Notes: generated by a model from the letters alone, not told the origin. A stretch of DNA of 56,402 nt from Cellulomonas avistercoris (GCF_014836445.1 NZ_JACSQV010000017.1:1-56402), one strand, 5' to 3'. Shown: positions 7,011 through 15,497, counted from the stretch's first letter. Program-made: numbers and translations.

Positions 7011-9602
7011 TCACACCTCCACGAGGCCGAGGTCGATGACGACGACGCCGGAGACCCCCGCGGCGCCGGCCGCGTGCAGCTCGATCGTCGTACCCGGCTC
7101 GAGGTCCTCCACGACGCGCAGCGGCACGTGCACGTCGCTCTTGGCGCCGATGGGGAAGTACCGCATCGGCTCCCCGTCGCGGACCAGCACGACGACGACG
7201 AGCTCGTCAGCGCTGTTGCCGCCCCGGAAGTACACCGTCTGGGCCACCGCGCCGTCCGGCACGGTGTACGACAGGCTCGGGTCGATCAGGGTCGGTGCGG
7301 CGAGTCCTTTCCCGGTCAGCGCGTAGACGCCCTGCAGGAAGGTCGGGTGACTGTCCAAGGCGAGCCCCTTCGGTCGGGCCGGCGGCCACGGCGCACGGAC
7401 GTGCTCCGCAGGCGAACCGGTCGGTGGTGTGGCGGGTACGGCGACGGGGGTGACGGCCACGGCGCACGCCTTGAACGCCGGCATGCGGGAGATCGGGTCG
7501 AGGGCGTCGTCGGTCAGCGTGTTGGCGCGGGACCCACCGCCCCAGTGGAAGGGCGCGAACACGGTGTCGGTGCGGATGCCCGTGGTGAGCCGCGCCCGGA
7601 ACACCGCGGTGCCCCGGCGGGTCCGCAGCCGGACCGCCTCGCCGTCGACGACGCCGCACAGGCGCGCCAGGTCGGGGTGCAGCTCGGCGTGCGGCACGAC
7701 GGACCCGTCGGGACCCACCTCGTCGCCGGCGAGCGCCGCGACCCGGCGGGTCTGCGTGCCGCTCTGGTACTGCCGCATCAGCCTCCCGGTGGTCAGCACC
7801 CAGGGGAACTCGGCGTCGGTGCGCTCGGCCGTGTCGCGGTACTCGGCGCGGAAGAACCGGGCCAGCCCGTCGGGGTGGGCGAACCGCGTCTCGAACAGCC
7901 GGGGCGTGCCCGGGTGCTCGGCGTCGGTGCACGGCCAGAACACGCCCTGCTCGTCCTCGATGCGCTCGTAGGTGATGCCGCCGTAGTCCGCCACGCCGCC
8001 GGAGCTGGCGCGGCCCAGCTCGTCGAAGGCGGCCGCCGCGTCGGTCGTCATGAGGTCCCCGTGCCCGAGCCGCTCGGCGACGCCCGTCAGGACGTCCAGG
8101 TCGGTGCGCACGCCGGGCGGCGGCTCGAGCGCCCGGTGACGTCGCAGCACCCGTCCCTCCAGGTTGGTCACCGTGCCGTCCTCCTCGGCCCACATCGCGA
8201 CGGGCAGCACCACGTCCGCCCGGGCCGCCGACTCGGAGAGGAACAGGTCCGCGACGACGAGGAAGTCGAGGGCGTCGAGCCGGTCGGTGACCCGGCCCGC
8301 GTCGGGCGCGGAGACGCTGACGTTCGACGCGAGCAGCAGCAGCGTCCGCACCCCGCCGGGGGTTCCGAGGGCACGCAGCATCTCGGTGGCGGACACCCCC
8401 GGACCCGGCAGGCGCGTCGGGTCGACGCCCCACACGCCCGCGACGTGGGCGCGGTCGGCGAGGTCGGTGATCTTGCGGTACCCGGGCAGCTGGTCCGCCT
8501 TCTGCCCGTGCTCGCGCCCGCCCTGCCCGTTGCCCTGACCCGTGAGGGTCCCGTAGCCCGAACCCGGCCGGCCGGGCAGTCCGAGCGCGAGGGCGAGGTT
8601 GATGAACGCCTGTGCCGTGGCCGTCCCCGACGCGTGCTGCTCGGCGCCGCGTGCCGTGAGCACCATCGCCGTCGCCGCCGTCCCGAGCAGCTCCGCGACG
8701 GTCTCCAGGTCGCGGGCGGGGACGCCGGTGATCCGCTCGACGCGGTCCGGCCAGTAGCCGGTCACCGCCTCGCGGACCGTCTCGAACCCCGCCGTCCTCG
8801 TCGCGACGTAGTCCTCGTCCACCCAGCCCCTGCGCGCCACCACGTGCAGCAGACCGTTGGCCAGGGCGGCATCCGTCCCGGGGCGGGGCTGCAGGTGCAG
8901 GTGCGCCGTGCGCGCCGTCGCCGTGGTGCGCGGGTCGACGACCACGTGCCGGGCACCGCGCTCGCGGCCTGCCTCGAGGTGCTGCATGAGCGGTGGCATG
9001 GTCTCCGCCGGGTTGGCGCCCACGAGGAGCAGCACGTCGGCCAGGGCCAGGTCCGCGACGGGGAACGGCAGCCCGCGGTCGATCCCGAACGTGCGGGTCG
9101 CGGCAGCCGCGGCCGACGACATGCACCAGCGGCCGTTGTAGTCGATCGAGCGCGTCCGCAGCACCGTCCGGGCGAACTTGCCCAGCAGGTAGGCCTTCTC
9201 GTTGGTCAGCCCGCCGCCGCCGAAGCACCCGACCGCGTCCCGGCCGTACCGTCGCTGCGTCGCCCGGACGGCCGCGGCCACGGCGTCGAGCGCCTCGTCC
9301 CACGTCGCCGGCCGCAGCGGCGAGGAGCGGTCACCGGCGATCGTGCGGACCAGCGGGGTCGTGAGCCGCTCGGGATGCGCGAGCAGGTCGGCCGCCGACC
9401 AGCCCTTGGCGCACAGGCCGCCCCGGTTCGTCGGGAAGTCCGACGGCGTGAGCCGCACGTCGGGCCGCTCGTGCCCCGCGCGGTGCGTGACGTGCAGCTG
9501 CATGCCGCACTGCAGTGCGCAGTAGGGGCAGTGCGTCGCGACGGTCCGGGCCGTGTCGGAGCCCGGCACGGCCGTCGGCGACGCGAGCTCTGGCCCCATC
9601 AC
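7011..9602 (-). CDS. nasA: Assimilatory nitrate reductase, molybdopterin catalytic subunit
   Basis: An 863-residue cytoplasmic molybdoenzyme that reduces nitrate to nitrite, first gene of the nas-nir operon. The N-terminal [4Fe-4S] site is complete (C25-x2-C28-x3-C32-x31-C64: CPYCALQC and GGLCAKGW), followed by the MopB catalytic domains and the molydopterin-dinucleotide-binding region (FPWVLTTGRLMRQYQSGTQTRR). There is no Tat signal, as expected for an assimilatory enzyme. Beyond the usual end, about 150 residues form an extra C-terminal domain (from about SHPTFLQGVYAL onward) seen in many actinobacterial nitrate reductases; its job is unknown to me. The start is GTG 9602 or the adjacent ATG 9599; neither has a clear ribosome site, so a very short leader is possible. 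No nitrate transporter gene lies next to it. Confidence 0.93.
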   Translation of the reverse strand: MMGPELASPTAVPGSDTARTVATHCPYCALQCGMQLHVTHRAGHERPDVRLTPSDFPTNRGGLCAKGWSAADLLAHPERLTTPLVRTIAGDRSSPLRPATWDEALDAVAAAVRATQRRYGRDAVGCFGGGGLTNEKAYLLGKFARTVLRTRSIDYNGRWCMSSAAAAATRTFGIDRGLPFPVADLALADVLLLVGANPAETMPPLMQHLEAGRERGARHVVVDPRTTATARTAHLHLQPRPGTDAALANGLLHVVARRGWVDEDYVATRTAGFETVREAVTGYWPDRVERITGVPARDLETVAELLGTAATAMVLTARGAEQHASGTATAQAFINLALALGLPGRPGSGYGTLTGQGNGQGGREHGQKADQLPGYRKITDLADRAHVAGVWGVDPTRLPGPGVSATEMLRALGTPGGVRTLLLLASNVSVSAPDAGRVTDRLDALDFLVVADLFLSESAARADVVLPVAMWAEEDGTVTNLEGRVLRRHRALEPPPGVRTDLDVLTGVAERLGHGDLMTTDAAAAFDELGRASSGGVADYGGITYERIEDEQGVFWPCTDAEHPGTPRLFETRFAHPDGLARFFRAEYRDTAERTDAEFPWVLTTGRLMRQYQSGTQTRRVAALAGDEVGPDGSVVPHAELHPDLARLCGVVDGEAVRLRTRRGTAVFRARLTTGIRTDTVFAPFHWGGGSRANTLTDDALDPISRMPAFKACAVAVTPVAVPATPPTGSPAEHVRAPWPPARPKGLALDSHPTFLQGVYALTGKGLAAPTLIDPSLSYTVPDGAVAQTVYFRGGNSADELVVVVLVRDGEPMRYFPIGAKSDVHVPLRVVEDLEPGTTIELHAAGAAGVSGVVVIDLGLVEV

Positions 9603-9621
9603 TCGATGGTGTGATGTCCCG

Positions 9622-9659
9622 GTTACGCACGATCTGCCGCCGGGTAACCGCCTCGTTTC
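9622..9659 (-). promoter_or_regulatory. Putative GlnR-type nitrogen regulator site
   Basis: On the minus strand, reading toward nasA, half-sites GAAAC (9659-9655), GTTAC (9648-9644), GCAGA (9637-9633) and GTAAC (9626-9622) fall at exact 11-base steps. Actinobacterial GlnR boxes alternate gTnAC and GaAAC spaced by six bases, so three of the four half-sites fit well. GlnR control of nitrate and nitrite reductase genes is established in Streptomyces and mycobacteria. The site ends only about 20 bases before the annotated start, which would suit activation of a nearly leaderless transcript. Confidence 0.55.
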
Positions 9660-9707
9660 GAGGAGCGCACAGGGCTGACGGACGGCGGCCCGGGACGAGC
9701 CCAGACC

Positions 9708-10931
9708 TCAGCCCGTCGGGACCAGCTGCCACTGCTGGTTGGAGCCGTTCCAGTCGGAGTACTGGACGATGTTGCCGCCGTCGGTGGTGGAGGCGCCCTG
9801 CACCTCGACCGCCTTGCCGCTGTGCCGGGCGATCAGCTGGACGTAGCCGTCGATCGTCTGGATGCTGAACTGCTGGTTGTTGCCGCCGTGGGAGCCGTAC
9901 TGCTGGATCGCCGCGCCGTCGGCGGTCGAGTTCCCGCTGACGTCGAGGACCTTGCCCGACAGTCGCGACTTCAGCTGGTAGTAGCCGTTGCCGGTGCTGA
10001 CGAACTGCCACTGCTGCTGGTTGCCGCCGTTGCGGGACCACTGGGTGATGCGGGCGCCGTCCGCGGTGGACAGGTTGTACACGTCGATGGCCTTGCCGCT
10101 GTTGCGGTTGACGAGCGAGTACCAGGCCGAGGTGTCCACCGGGCCGTTGCCGGGGGTGGAGGTCGGGCTGGGCGTCGGGGTGGGGGTCGGCGTGGGAGTG
10201 GGGCTCGTGCCCCCGGACGGGTTGCCGATGCTCCCCGGCACGGCGCGCAGCGCGGCGTACCAGACGGCCGCCATCTTGTCGTAGCCGTTCGCGTTGGGGT
10301 GCACGCCGTCGGGCAGGTCGGAGAGGCTGACCGCCCGGTACATGTCGACGAGGTGCACGCGCTTGCCGGCGGCGGCCCTGCTCGACACGATGCCGGGGAT
10401 GGCGGAGTTGTAGGACTGCACCTGCGAGTTCGCGTACGAGACCGGGATGAGGGTCGCGACGAAGACGTCGGTCTGCGGCGACGTGCTGGTGATCTTGTCG
10501 ATGACCCCCGCGAGCCGGTTCGGCGCGTTCGCCAGGTCGCGGTTCTGGCTGATGTCGTTGGTGCCGATGTGCAGCAGCACGGTGCGCGGCTGGTACGTCC
10601 GCACCCAGTTGACGACGTTGGCGTCGATCTGGTCGATCCTCCAGCCGGAGTGCCCCTCGTGGTCGTGGTCCCACAGGCTCGACGGCCCGTTGAAGCCCGA
10701 ACCCACGAAGTCCGTGGTGTAGCCGCCCTGGGCGAGGCGCTGCCAGAGGCCGACGCGGTAGCCGCCGCCTCCGGACATGCCGATGCCCTCCGTGATCGAG
10801 TCGCCCAGGGGCATGACGCGGGTGCCCCCGTTGCTCTCGGCGGAGGCGGGCGCGGACTGGGTCACGACCCCTCCGGCCAGTGCGAGGCAGAGCGTGACGG
10901 CGAGCAGCAGCCGTCGGGCCGTTCGGTGCAT
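9708..10931 (-). CDS. Secreted SGNH/CE3-type carbohydrate esterase with ricin-type CBM13
   Basis: A 407-residue secreted esterase, likely removing acetyl groups from xylan. A signal peptide (about 1-31) is followed by an SGNH hydrolase domain with GDSITEG (Ser45), HIGTND (Asn125) and DGVHP (Asp208-His211), which resembles carbohydrate esterase family 3. A Pro-Thr-Ser linker (around 243-262) leads to a C-terminal ricin-type beta-trefoil with three QxW-type repeats (QQQWQF, NQQFSI, NQQWQL). The frame is open to 11042, but ATG 10931 has AGGAGG upstream and starts the signal peptide. Upstream are a GTGAACGTTCAC palindrome and a second motif, both shared with the GH30 xylanase gene, which supports a joint role in acetylated-xylan breakdown. 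Confidence 0.9.
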   Translation of the reverse strand: MHRTARRLLLAVTLCLALAGGVVTQSAPASAESNGGTRVMPLGDSITEGIGMSGGGGYRVGLWQRLAQGGYTTDFVGSGFNGPSSLWDHDHEGHSGWRIDQIDANVVNWVRTYQPRTVLLHIGTNDISQNRDLANAPNRLAGVIDKITSTSPQTDVFVATLIPVSYANSQVQSYNSAIPGIVSSRAAAGKRVHLVDMYRAVSLSDLPDGVHPNANGYDKMAAVWYAALRAVPGSIGNPSGGTSPTPTPTPTPTPSPTSTPGNGPVDTSAWYSLVNRNSGKAIDVYNLSTADGARITQWSRNGGNQQQWQFVSTGNGYYQLKSRLSGKVLDVSGNSTADGAAIQQYGSHGGNNQQFSIQTIDGYVQLIARHSGKAVEVQGASTTDGGNIVQYSDWNGSNQQWQLVPTG

Positions 10932-10976
10932 GTCGTCAGCCTCCTGGAGCTGGCCGCGCGGCGCGACTCCACGTCG

Positions 10977-10990
10977 TTGTGAACGTTCAC
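10977..10990. promoter_or_regulatory. Operator palindrome GTGAACGTTCAC (CE3 esterase gene)
   Basis: A perfect 12-bp palindrome at 10979-10990, with TT on its left (CACAA toward the gene), 46 bases before the esterase start. Near-identical sites precede the GH30 gene (17128-17141) and the GH27-GH43 operon (53621-53634). The CG-centred form resembles operators of LacI-family sugar regulators. Confidence 0.65.
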
Positions 10991-11041
10991 GCGGCGCGTT
11001 CAAGGTCAGCCTGGCACGGAGGCCGGGCAACTGCGACGGCA

Positions 11042-11055
11042 CAAACGATTAGGTG
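11042..11055 (-). promoter_or_regulatory. Shared upstream motif CACCTAATCGTTTG (CE3 gene)
   Basis: The 14-base sequence reads toward the esterase gene and lies 51 bases upstream of the palindrome at 10979-10990. The same 14 bases occur before the GH30 gene at 17064-17077 with nearly the same spacing to its palindrome. It may be a second regulator site or a conserved promoter part; the function is inferred only from conservation. Confidence 0.5.
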
Positions 11056-11163
11056 GGTGCCTGGCACCGCAGGTCGGTCGCGGACGCGCGGCGCGCCACG
11101 ACGCAGTCAGTCGTCACCCGGGCAGCGGGCCCCGGAGCGGTGCGTCGCACCTAGGCTCCCGCC

Positions 11164-12306
11164 ATGACGACGACCGCGCGCGCGTACCTGACGGGCTTCG
11201 GTCGCTACCTGCCCGGCCCTCCGGTGGACAACGACGGCATGGCGGCTCGGCTCGGCGGAGACGATGCCGTCACCGCACGCATCCGCGGCAGCATCCTGCA
11301 GTCCAACGGCATCAAGCAGCGGCACTACGCCCTCGACGAGCAGGGCGAACCCACCGAGCTCAACGAGGAGCTCGCGGTCAAGGCGCTCAACGCGGCGCTC
11401 GGTGATCGCGGCATCCAGGCATCAGACCTGAGGATGCTGGCGACCGCGACGACCATGGGCGACGTGCTCGTGCCCGGCTTCGCCAACATGGTGCACGGCC
11501 GGCTCGGTGGCGGGCCGATGCAGCTGCTGTCCGCGTCGGGCGTCTGCGCCTCGAGCATGGCGGCGCTGGACGCGGTGGTCAGCAAGGTGCGGCTCGGCGA
11601 CCACCCGCGCGGGGCGGTCGTGGCCTCCGAGCTGCCGAGCCGCAGCCTGCGGCAGCGTCGGTACGAGGGGTTCCGCGCCGGCATGGACGCGCACTTCCTG
11701 CGGTGGATGCTCTCCGACGGGGCTGGGGCCGTCGTCGTCGAGTTCCAGCCGCACCCCACGAGGCTCTCGTTGCGGGTCGACTGGATCCGGCAGGTGTCGC
11801 TCGCCCACGACCACGCCGTGTGCATGCGCGCCGGCATGAGCGGTGACGAGACCCGCGTCGGCGGCACCTGGCAGGACGTCGCCGTCCCGGACGCGCAGGC
11901 CGCGGGGATGTTCGTCCTGCGGCAGGACGTCGGCATGCTCGACGACCTCGCGCAGGCCGGGATCGCGCAGTTCGAGGAGCTCGTGGACATCGGGCTGGTC
12001 GACGTCCGCCACCTCGACCACGTCATCTGCCACTACAGCACCAACGTCTTCCGGGACGTCGCGTTCGACGCGCTCCGCCGTCGCATCCCCTCCCTCGACA
12101 CCGACCGGTGGTTCTCCAACCTCGAGACCCGCGGCAACACCGGGTCGGCCAGCATCTTCATCGCACTGGAGGAGGCGGTGCGCACGGGTCGGTTCCAGCC
12201 GGGGGAGACCGTCCTGCTCGCCGTGCCGGAGTCCGGCCGCTTCTCGTTCGCCTTCGCCCAGCTCACCGTCGTCGCCCCGACCCGCCCGCAAGGAGCATCG
12301 TCATGA
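11164..12306 (+). CDS. 3-oxoacyl-ACP synthase III-like (FabH-fold) enzyme
   Basis: A 380-residue thiolase-fold condensing enzyme. The KAS III triad is intact: Cys128 in SASGVCASSM, His290 in ICHYSTN and Asn325 in RGNTGSAS. The N-terminal GRYLPGPPVDN and the NGIKQRHYALDE segment also match the family. It is more divergent than housekeeping FabH and stands away from fab genes, so it probably condenses a special acyl chain rather than starting bulk fatty-acid synthesis. Its stop overlaps the start of the next gene (ATGA), making it the first gene of a coupled three-gene operon with a haem-oxygenase-fold metalloenzyme and an unknown protein. A TAGGCT -10-like element ends only about 6 bases before the ATG, so the mRNA may be nearly leaderless. 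No CDS-scale sign of recent transfer is visible. Confidence 0.88.
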   Translation: MTTTARAYLTGFGRYLPGPPVDNDGMAARLGGDDAVTARIRGSILQSNGIKQRHYALDEQGEPTELNEELAVKALNAALGDRGIQASDLRMLATATTMGDVLVPGFANMVHGRLGGGPMQLLSASGVCASSMAALDAVVSKVRLGDHPRGAVVASELPSRSLRQRRYEGFRAGMDAHFLRWMLSDGAGAVVVEFQPHPTRLSLRVDWIRQVSLAHDHAVCMRAGMSGDETRVGGTWQDVAVPDAQAAGMFVLRQDVGMLDDLAQAGIAQFEELVDIGLVDVRHLDHVICHYSTNVFRDVAFDALRRRIPSLDTDRWFSNLETRGNTGSASIFIALEEAVRTGRFQPGETVLLAVPESGRFSFAFAQLTVVAPTRPQGASS

Positions 12307-13010
12307 CCAGTGCCACCTCGACCGTCCCCTCGACGGCCGACGGGACCGACCCCACGGGCGCCTCGCTCCTCGAGCGCCTCGGCGAGGTCTGGCTCGAGCT
12401 CGAGGACCACCTGGCCAAGGTGCCCGTGCTGCAGCGCCTCGACGACGGCACCGTCACGCTCGAGGACTACATGCGGCTGCTGTTCAACCTGCGCCAGCAG
12501 GTCATCGACGGCTCGCTGTGGATCGCGCGTGCGGCGTCCAGCTTCGACATCGACCACTTCGAGCTGCGCGCGGCGGCCATCAAGCACGCCGAGGAGGAGC
12601 ACCGGGACCACTTCCTGCTCGAGGCCGACTACGTCGCGCTCGGTGGGTCGCGCCAGGAGCTGCGTGACGGTCGCAAGAACGTCGGCTCGGAGGCCCTCTC
12701 GGGCTACCTCTTCACCTACGCCAGCAAGCCGAACCCGGCGGGTCTGCTCGGCGCGATGTTCGTCATCGAGGGCCTGGGCGCCCGCCGCGCGGCGCAGTGG
12801 GCGGCCCGGTTCCAGGAGGTGCTGGGCCTCGCCGACAACCAGGTCCACTTCATGACGTACCACCAGGAGGCGGACGGCGCGCACACCGGCGACATGGAGG
12901 CGATCCTGACGTCCGGCCTGATCGACGACGCGACCGCCGACGAGATCGTGCGGTGCGCGCAGGTCGTCGCCCGGCTCTACGCGCTGCAGCTCGAAGAGCT
13001 GGATCGCTGA
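12303..13010 (+). CDS. Haem-oxygenase-fold iron-dependent oxidase/oxygenase family protein
   Basis: A 235-residue, all-helical protein of the TenA/PqqC/UndA-like group (iron-containing redox enzymes). Candidate metal ligands are in the family's order: E97-x2-H100 within KHAEEEH, E156 in FVIEG, and H187-x3-D191-x2-H194 in YHQEADGAH. Known members of this fold use one or two irons to cleave or hydroxylate small molecules; UndA makes 1-alkenes from fatty acids. With a condensing enzyme directly upstream, a role in modifying a fatty-acyl product is plausible, but the reaction is unknown. ATG 12303 overlaps the upstream stop. The next gene follows after one base. A long open frame extends upstream to 12108, but it runs through the synthase gene and is ignored. 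Confidence 0.82.
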   Translation: MTSATSTVPSTADGTDPTGASLLERLGEVWLELEDHLAKVPVLQRLDDGTVTLEDYMRLLFNLRQQVIDGSLWIARAASSFDIDHFELRAAAIKHAEEEHRDHFLLEADYVALGGSRQELRDGRKNVGSEALSGYLFTYASKPNPAGLLGAMFVIEGLGARRAAQWAARFQEVLGLADNQVHFMTYHQEADGAHTGDMEAILTSGLIDDATADEIVRCAQVVARLYALQLEELDR

Positions 13011-13011
13011 C

Positions 13012-13863
13012 GTGGCGGAGTTCGTCCGCTCCGACCCGAGCATGTGGGAGGCGATCTTCGCCGACCCCTCGGTCCCGCTCGACCGGTCCGTGGTCCGGCA
13101 GATCATCGACGACCAGCGACGTCCGTCCCGGCGCTGGCTCTACCCGATCGCGATGGTGCTCTCGCGGGTGCTCGTCACGATCATCCGCGTGCTGAAGCGC
13201 GTCCTGCCCTTCCGGTGGATGCCGCTGGGGACGATGGACTTCCTCTGCGTCTGGTTCCTGCGGCGGTGCGTGTCACCCGACGCCGTGGACCTGCTGCTGC
13301 GCCACTTCGTCATCGAGACGAACCTGGTGAACTTCATCATCCGCAACACCCCGGTGGGCATCGAGCCCGTCACGCTGCGTCCCGAGTCGTTGTCCGAGCT
13401 GGGCGACCAGGCCGTCGTCGAGCACGACGTCAACGTGTACGACGTGCTCATCGCGCTGGACGTCGTGCCGCTCGTCGCCCGTGACCCGCTCGACTTCCGT
13501 CAGCTGGACATCCCGCCGCTCGACGCCGAGCGGCATCGCCGGCGACTGGTCCGCCTCGACATCCAGACGGCGCTGTGCTTCATGAACATCCCGTTCTCGC
13601 TGGCGCTCAGCTCGGAGGAGTACCGCCGAGCGGTGCACTCGATGCGGTTCGACGACTCCTTCCTCGAGATCCTCGCCGTCATCACCGGCGACGACACCTT
13701 CCGGCACTGGAAGCTCGCCGGCATGAGCCTGTGGATGGACTCGAACGTCGACGTGCCGCGCATGGTGTACCGCCATGCTCTCGTCTGCGAGTACGCGCAC
13801 GCGCAGCTGGTGAAGCTCGCCGGCGGCCAGTACCCGCGGGACACGGCGGTGGAGTTCGACTGA
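13012..13863 (+). CDS. Unknown protein, third gene of the KAS III operon
   Basis: A 283-residue protein I cannot assign to a family with confidence. It starts with GTG one base after the upstream stop, so it is almost certainly cotranscribed and coupled. Residues 40-70 are hydrophobic and basic (WLYPIAMVLSRVLVTIIRVLKR), which could form a membrane-associated helix. The rest is mostly helical, with conserved-looking charged and His segments (LLRHFVIETNLVNFIIRN; DDTFRHWKLAGMSLWMDSN; YRHALVCEYAHAQLVKLAGGQ). The regular His/Glu pattern in the C-terminal third could bind metal, though I cannot show it. Its tight link to a condensing enzyme and an iron enzyme suggests a substrate carrier, a membrane partner or a third catalytic step. 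Confidence 0.8.
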   Translation: MAEFVRSDPSMWEAIFADPSVPLDRSVVRQIIDDQRRPSRRWLYPIAMVLSRVLVTIIRVLKRVLPFRWMPLGTMDFLCVWFLRRCVSPDAVDLLLRHFVIETNLVNFIIRNTPVGIEPVTLRPESLSELGDQAVVEHDVNVYDVLIALDVVPLVARDPLDFRQLDIPPLDAERHRRRLVRLDIQTALCFMNIPFSLALSSEEYRRAVHSMRFDDSFLEILAVITGDDTFRHWKLAGMSLWMDSNVDVPRMVYRHALVCEYAHAQLVKLAGGQYPRDTAVEFD

Positions 13864-14283
13864 TCCGACCGGAGCTTCAGTGACGGGCTCGTCGGATCTC
13901 GGCGACGCACTGCGCCACGACCGTCTCGACCTCGAACCCGCCCGGGGCGCTTCCCTCCCACAGGGCGTCCGGGCCCGGCTTCGACTCGGTCGCCCGCCAC
14001 GCCCGCCGTCCTGGGACGCGCGTGGCGCTACGCGACCCCTACCCACCACGGCGCAGGAGAGGTGAGATCGTTCGGGACCGCCGCGACCGTGAAACCGTCC
14101 GCCCGAGCTCGGAACCTGCACCGGGGCGGGCATCAACACCAGGGAGGCCCTGTGGCGGACGTTCGGATGATCGTCGTCGCAGCCGGCACCGGCGCTGAAG
14201 AGCGATCGCGACCCGGCGCCGATGAGGGATCTCAGCGGCGCCGGATCGGATGTGTCGAGCTCGACGGGGGTACGGAGGTCAGG
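13864..14283. other. Gene-poor gap
   Basis: Besides the remnant at 13877-14038, the gap has a plus-strand GTG start near 14153 behind GGGAGG. It encodes a plausible first ~15 residues (ADVRMIVVAAGTGAEE) and then drifts into low-quality sequence that runs over the small membrane-protein gene on the other strand. It may be another decayed gene start. No RNA gene or repeat was seen. Confidence 0.3.
13877..14038 (-). pseudogene. Possible 3' remnant of a lost gene
   Basis: A minus-strand open stretch of 53 codons ends at TGA (13877-13879) and reads WRATESKPGPDALW and GGFEVETVVAQCVAEI. It has the strong G/C third-position bias and amino-acid mix of real coding sequence here. It lacks a start codon and is cut off by an in-frame stop just upstream (14039-14041). 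It looks like the C-terminal end of a deleted gene. The family is not recognised. Confidence 0.35.
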
Positions 14284-14505
14284 TCAGGCCGTGCCCGCAG
14301 CGGCACGACGGATCGCGGCCACGCCGCCCAGCACGATCGAGACGACACCGAGGCCGCCCAGGACGAGCTGGAGGGGACTGGGCGAGTAGGGCAGGTCGAG
14401 GGTCTCTTCCGCCGCACTGAAACCGAAGTAGAAGAGCGAACCCGCGGTCAGTAGCAGGGCGGCTCCGAGGAGAGTGAGGGCCAACGGGATATGACGAGCG
14501 GACAT
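14284..14505 (-). CDS. Small two-helix membrane protein
   Basis: A 73-residue protein with two hydrophobic segments (about residues 7-29 and 46-65) joined by a short acidic loop (AAEETLDLPYSPSP), and a basic C terminus (IRRAAAGTA). That layout places both ends inside and the loop outside. ATG 14505 has AGGAGCT seven bases upstream, and this ribosome site overlaps the stop codon of the secreted gene in front, so the two are cotranscribed. It may help the export or surface display of the upstream product; this is inferred from position only. It matches no family I know. Confidence 0.75.
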   Translation of the reverse strand: MSARHIPLALTLLGAALLLTAGSLFYFGFSAAEETLDLPYSPSPLQLVLGGLGVVSIVLGGVAAIRRAAAGTA

Positions 14506-14516
14506 GTCGACAGCTC

Positions 14517-15497
14517 CTAGTTGCAGCCTGAGGCGATGAAGCCCAGATAGCCCTTGTCAGCGCGGTTCGTCTCCAGGTTCCATGTGGACTTGAACGGGGC
14601 GCCCGCGACGTGGCAGATGTACTGGTTCCGCGCGGAAGACCCGAGCCGGTTGCGGTACGTGCTCGACGTCTGCTTGGCGCGCAGCTCGTCGAAGCCGGGG
14701 TTCCCCGCAATCGGGGCTCCGGCGACGTTGCCCGGGTAGACGGCTCTGGCCCAGGCGGTGGGCGTCACGAGGATGCGCGTGCTGGTCTCCCAACGGTAGG
14801 ACGACACCATCGCCACCCCCAGGAACGGGTCAGCGACGACAGGATAGGTCGTCTCCGAAGCGAGGTGCTCGACCACCTGGGTGAAGGAGGTCCCTTCGAT
14901 CTCGAAGCGCGTGGGCACGGGCGCCCCGGTCGCGTCGTAGGCCCACGGCGGTGCCACACCGCCGACGAGCGCGCCTGCCGCTGTGAGGACGACGATGGCG
15001 CCGCTGGCCTCCTGCTGAAGTCGCGACCCGACCGGAACGTCGAGCTCGTACCTGTACCTCTCGGGAGCGGTCGCGTCGTGGACGATCGTCAGGATCTGCA
15101 CGGATGCGTCGTCCTTCACGATGGGGACTGTCGTAGAACCGTCGTTGTTGTCGAACGCGACGACGCCGTCCGTTACCGTCTGCGCGGCGTCGGCCGTCTC
15201 GCCCGACGGAAGGCCTACCGCCAGAGTCGGGCCCGACGCGTGGCTGAGCACGACGTCGCGGGCGGCGTCCTGGGGCACCGAGGCGCTGCCGTGCCGGCCC
15301 ACGTGCGCGGCCGCAACGCCAGGGCGGGCACGTGTCGATGCGACGTCGCTCAGCGCAGCCTCGACCGCCGGAACGTCGAGGGCGTCGGTGAGTATGTCGA
15401 GGACGGGGTCGGGGGTGGCCGCGTGCGCGGCGGAGGCTGGGGCGGCGATCACGGCGAGCATCACTGCGTACGCGAAGCAGCGCATGGTTCGGGGCAT
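14517..15497 (-). CDS. Secreted protein with DUF2599-like C terminus
   Basis: A 326-residue exported protein. A signal peptide of about 27 residues ends in an ASAAHAA-type cleavage site. The middle (about 30-215) is a beta-rich region of unknown type with DNNDGSTTVPIV and YRYELDVPVGSRL segments. The last ~100 residues resemble DUF2599: an ARNQYICH segment, KSTWNLETNR and a terminal ASGCN, with two Cys that could pair. DUF2599 proteins are secreted actinobacterial proteins of unknown function. ATG 15497 has AAGGAA upstream; a second ATG at 15485 is possible. A small membrane-protein gene follows with an overlapping ribosome site. The family call rests on the C-terminal pattern alone. Confidence 0.7.
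   Translation of the reverse strand: MPRTMRCFAYAVMLAVIAAPASAAHAATPDPVLDILTDALDVPAVEAALSDVASTRARPGVAAAHVGRHGSASVPQDAARDVVLSHASGPTLAVGLPSGETADAAQTVTDGVVAFDNNDGSTTVPIVKDDASVQILTIVHDATAPERYRYELDVPVGSRLQQEASGAIVVLTAAGALVGGVAPPWAYDATGAPVPTRFEIEGTSFTQVVEHLASETTYPVVADPFLGVAMVSSYRWETSTRILVTPTAWARAVYPGNVAGAPIAGNPGFDELRAKQTSSTYRNRLGSSARNQYICHVAGAPFKSTWNLETNRADKGYLGFIASGCN

Noticed and set aside
5189..7039. Plus-strand 616-codon frame antisense to nirB
   Set aside because: NirB is certain from its cofactor ligands; the antisense translation is low-complexity.
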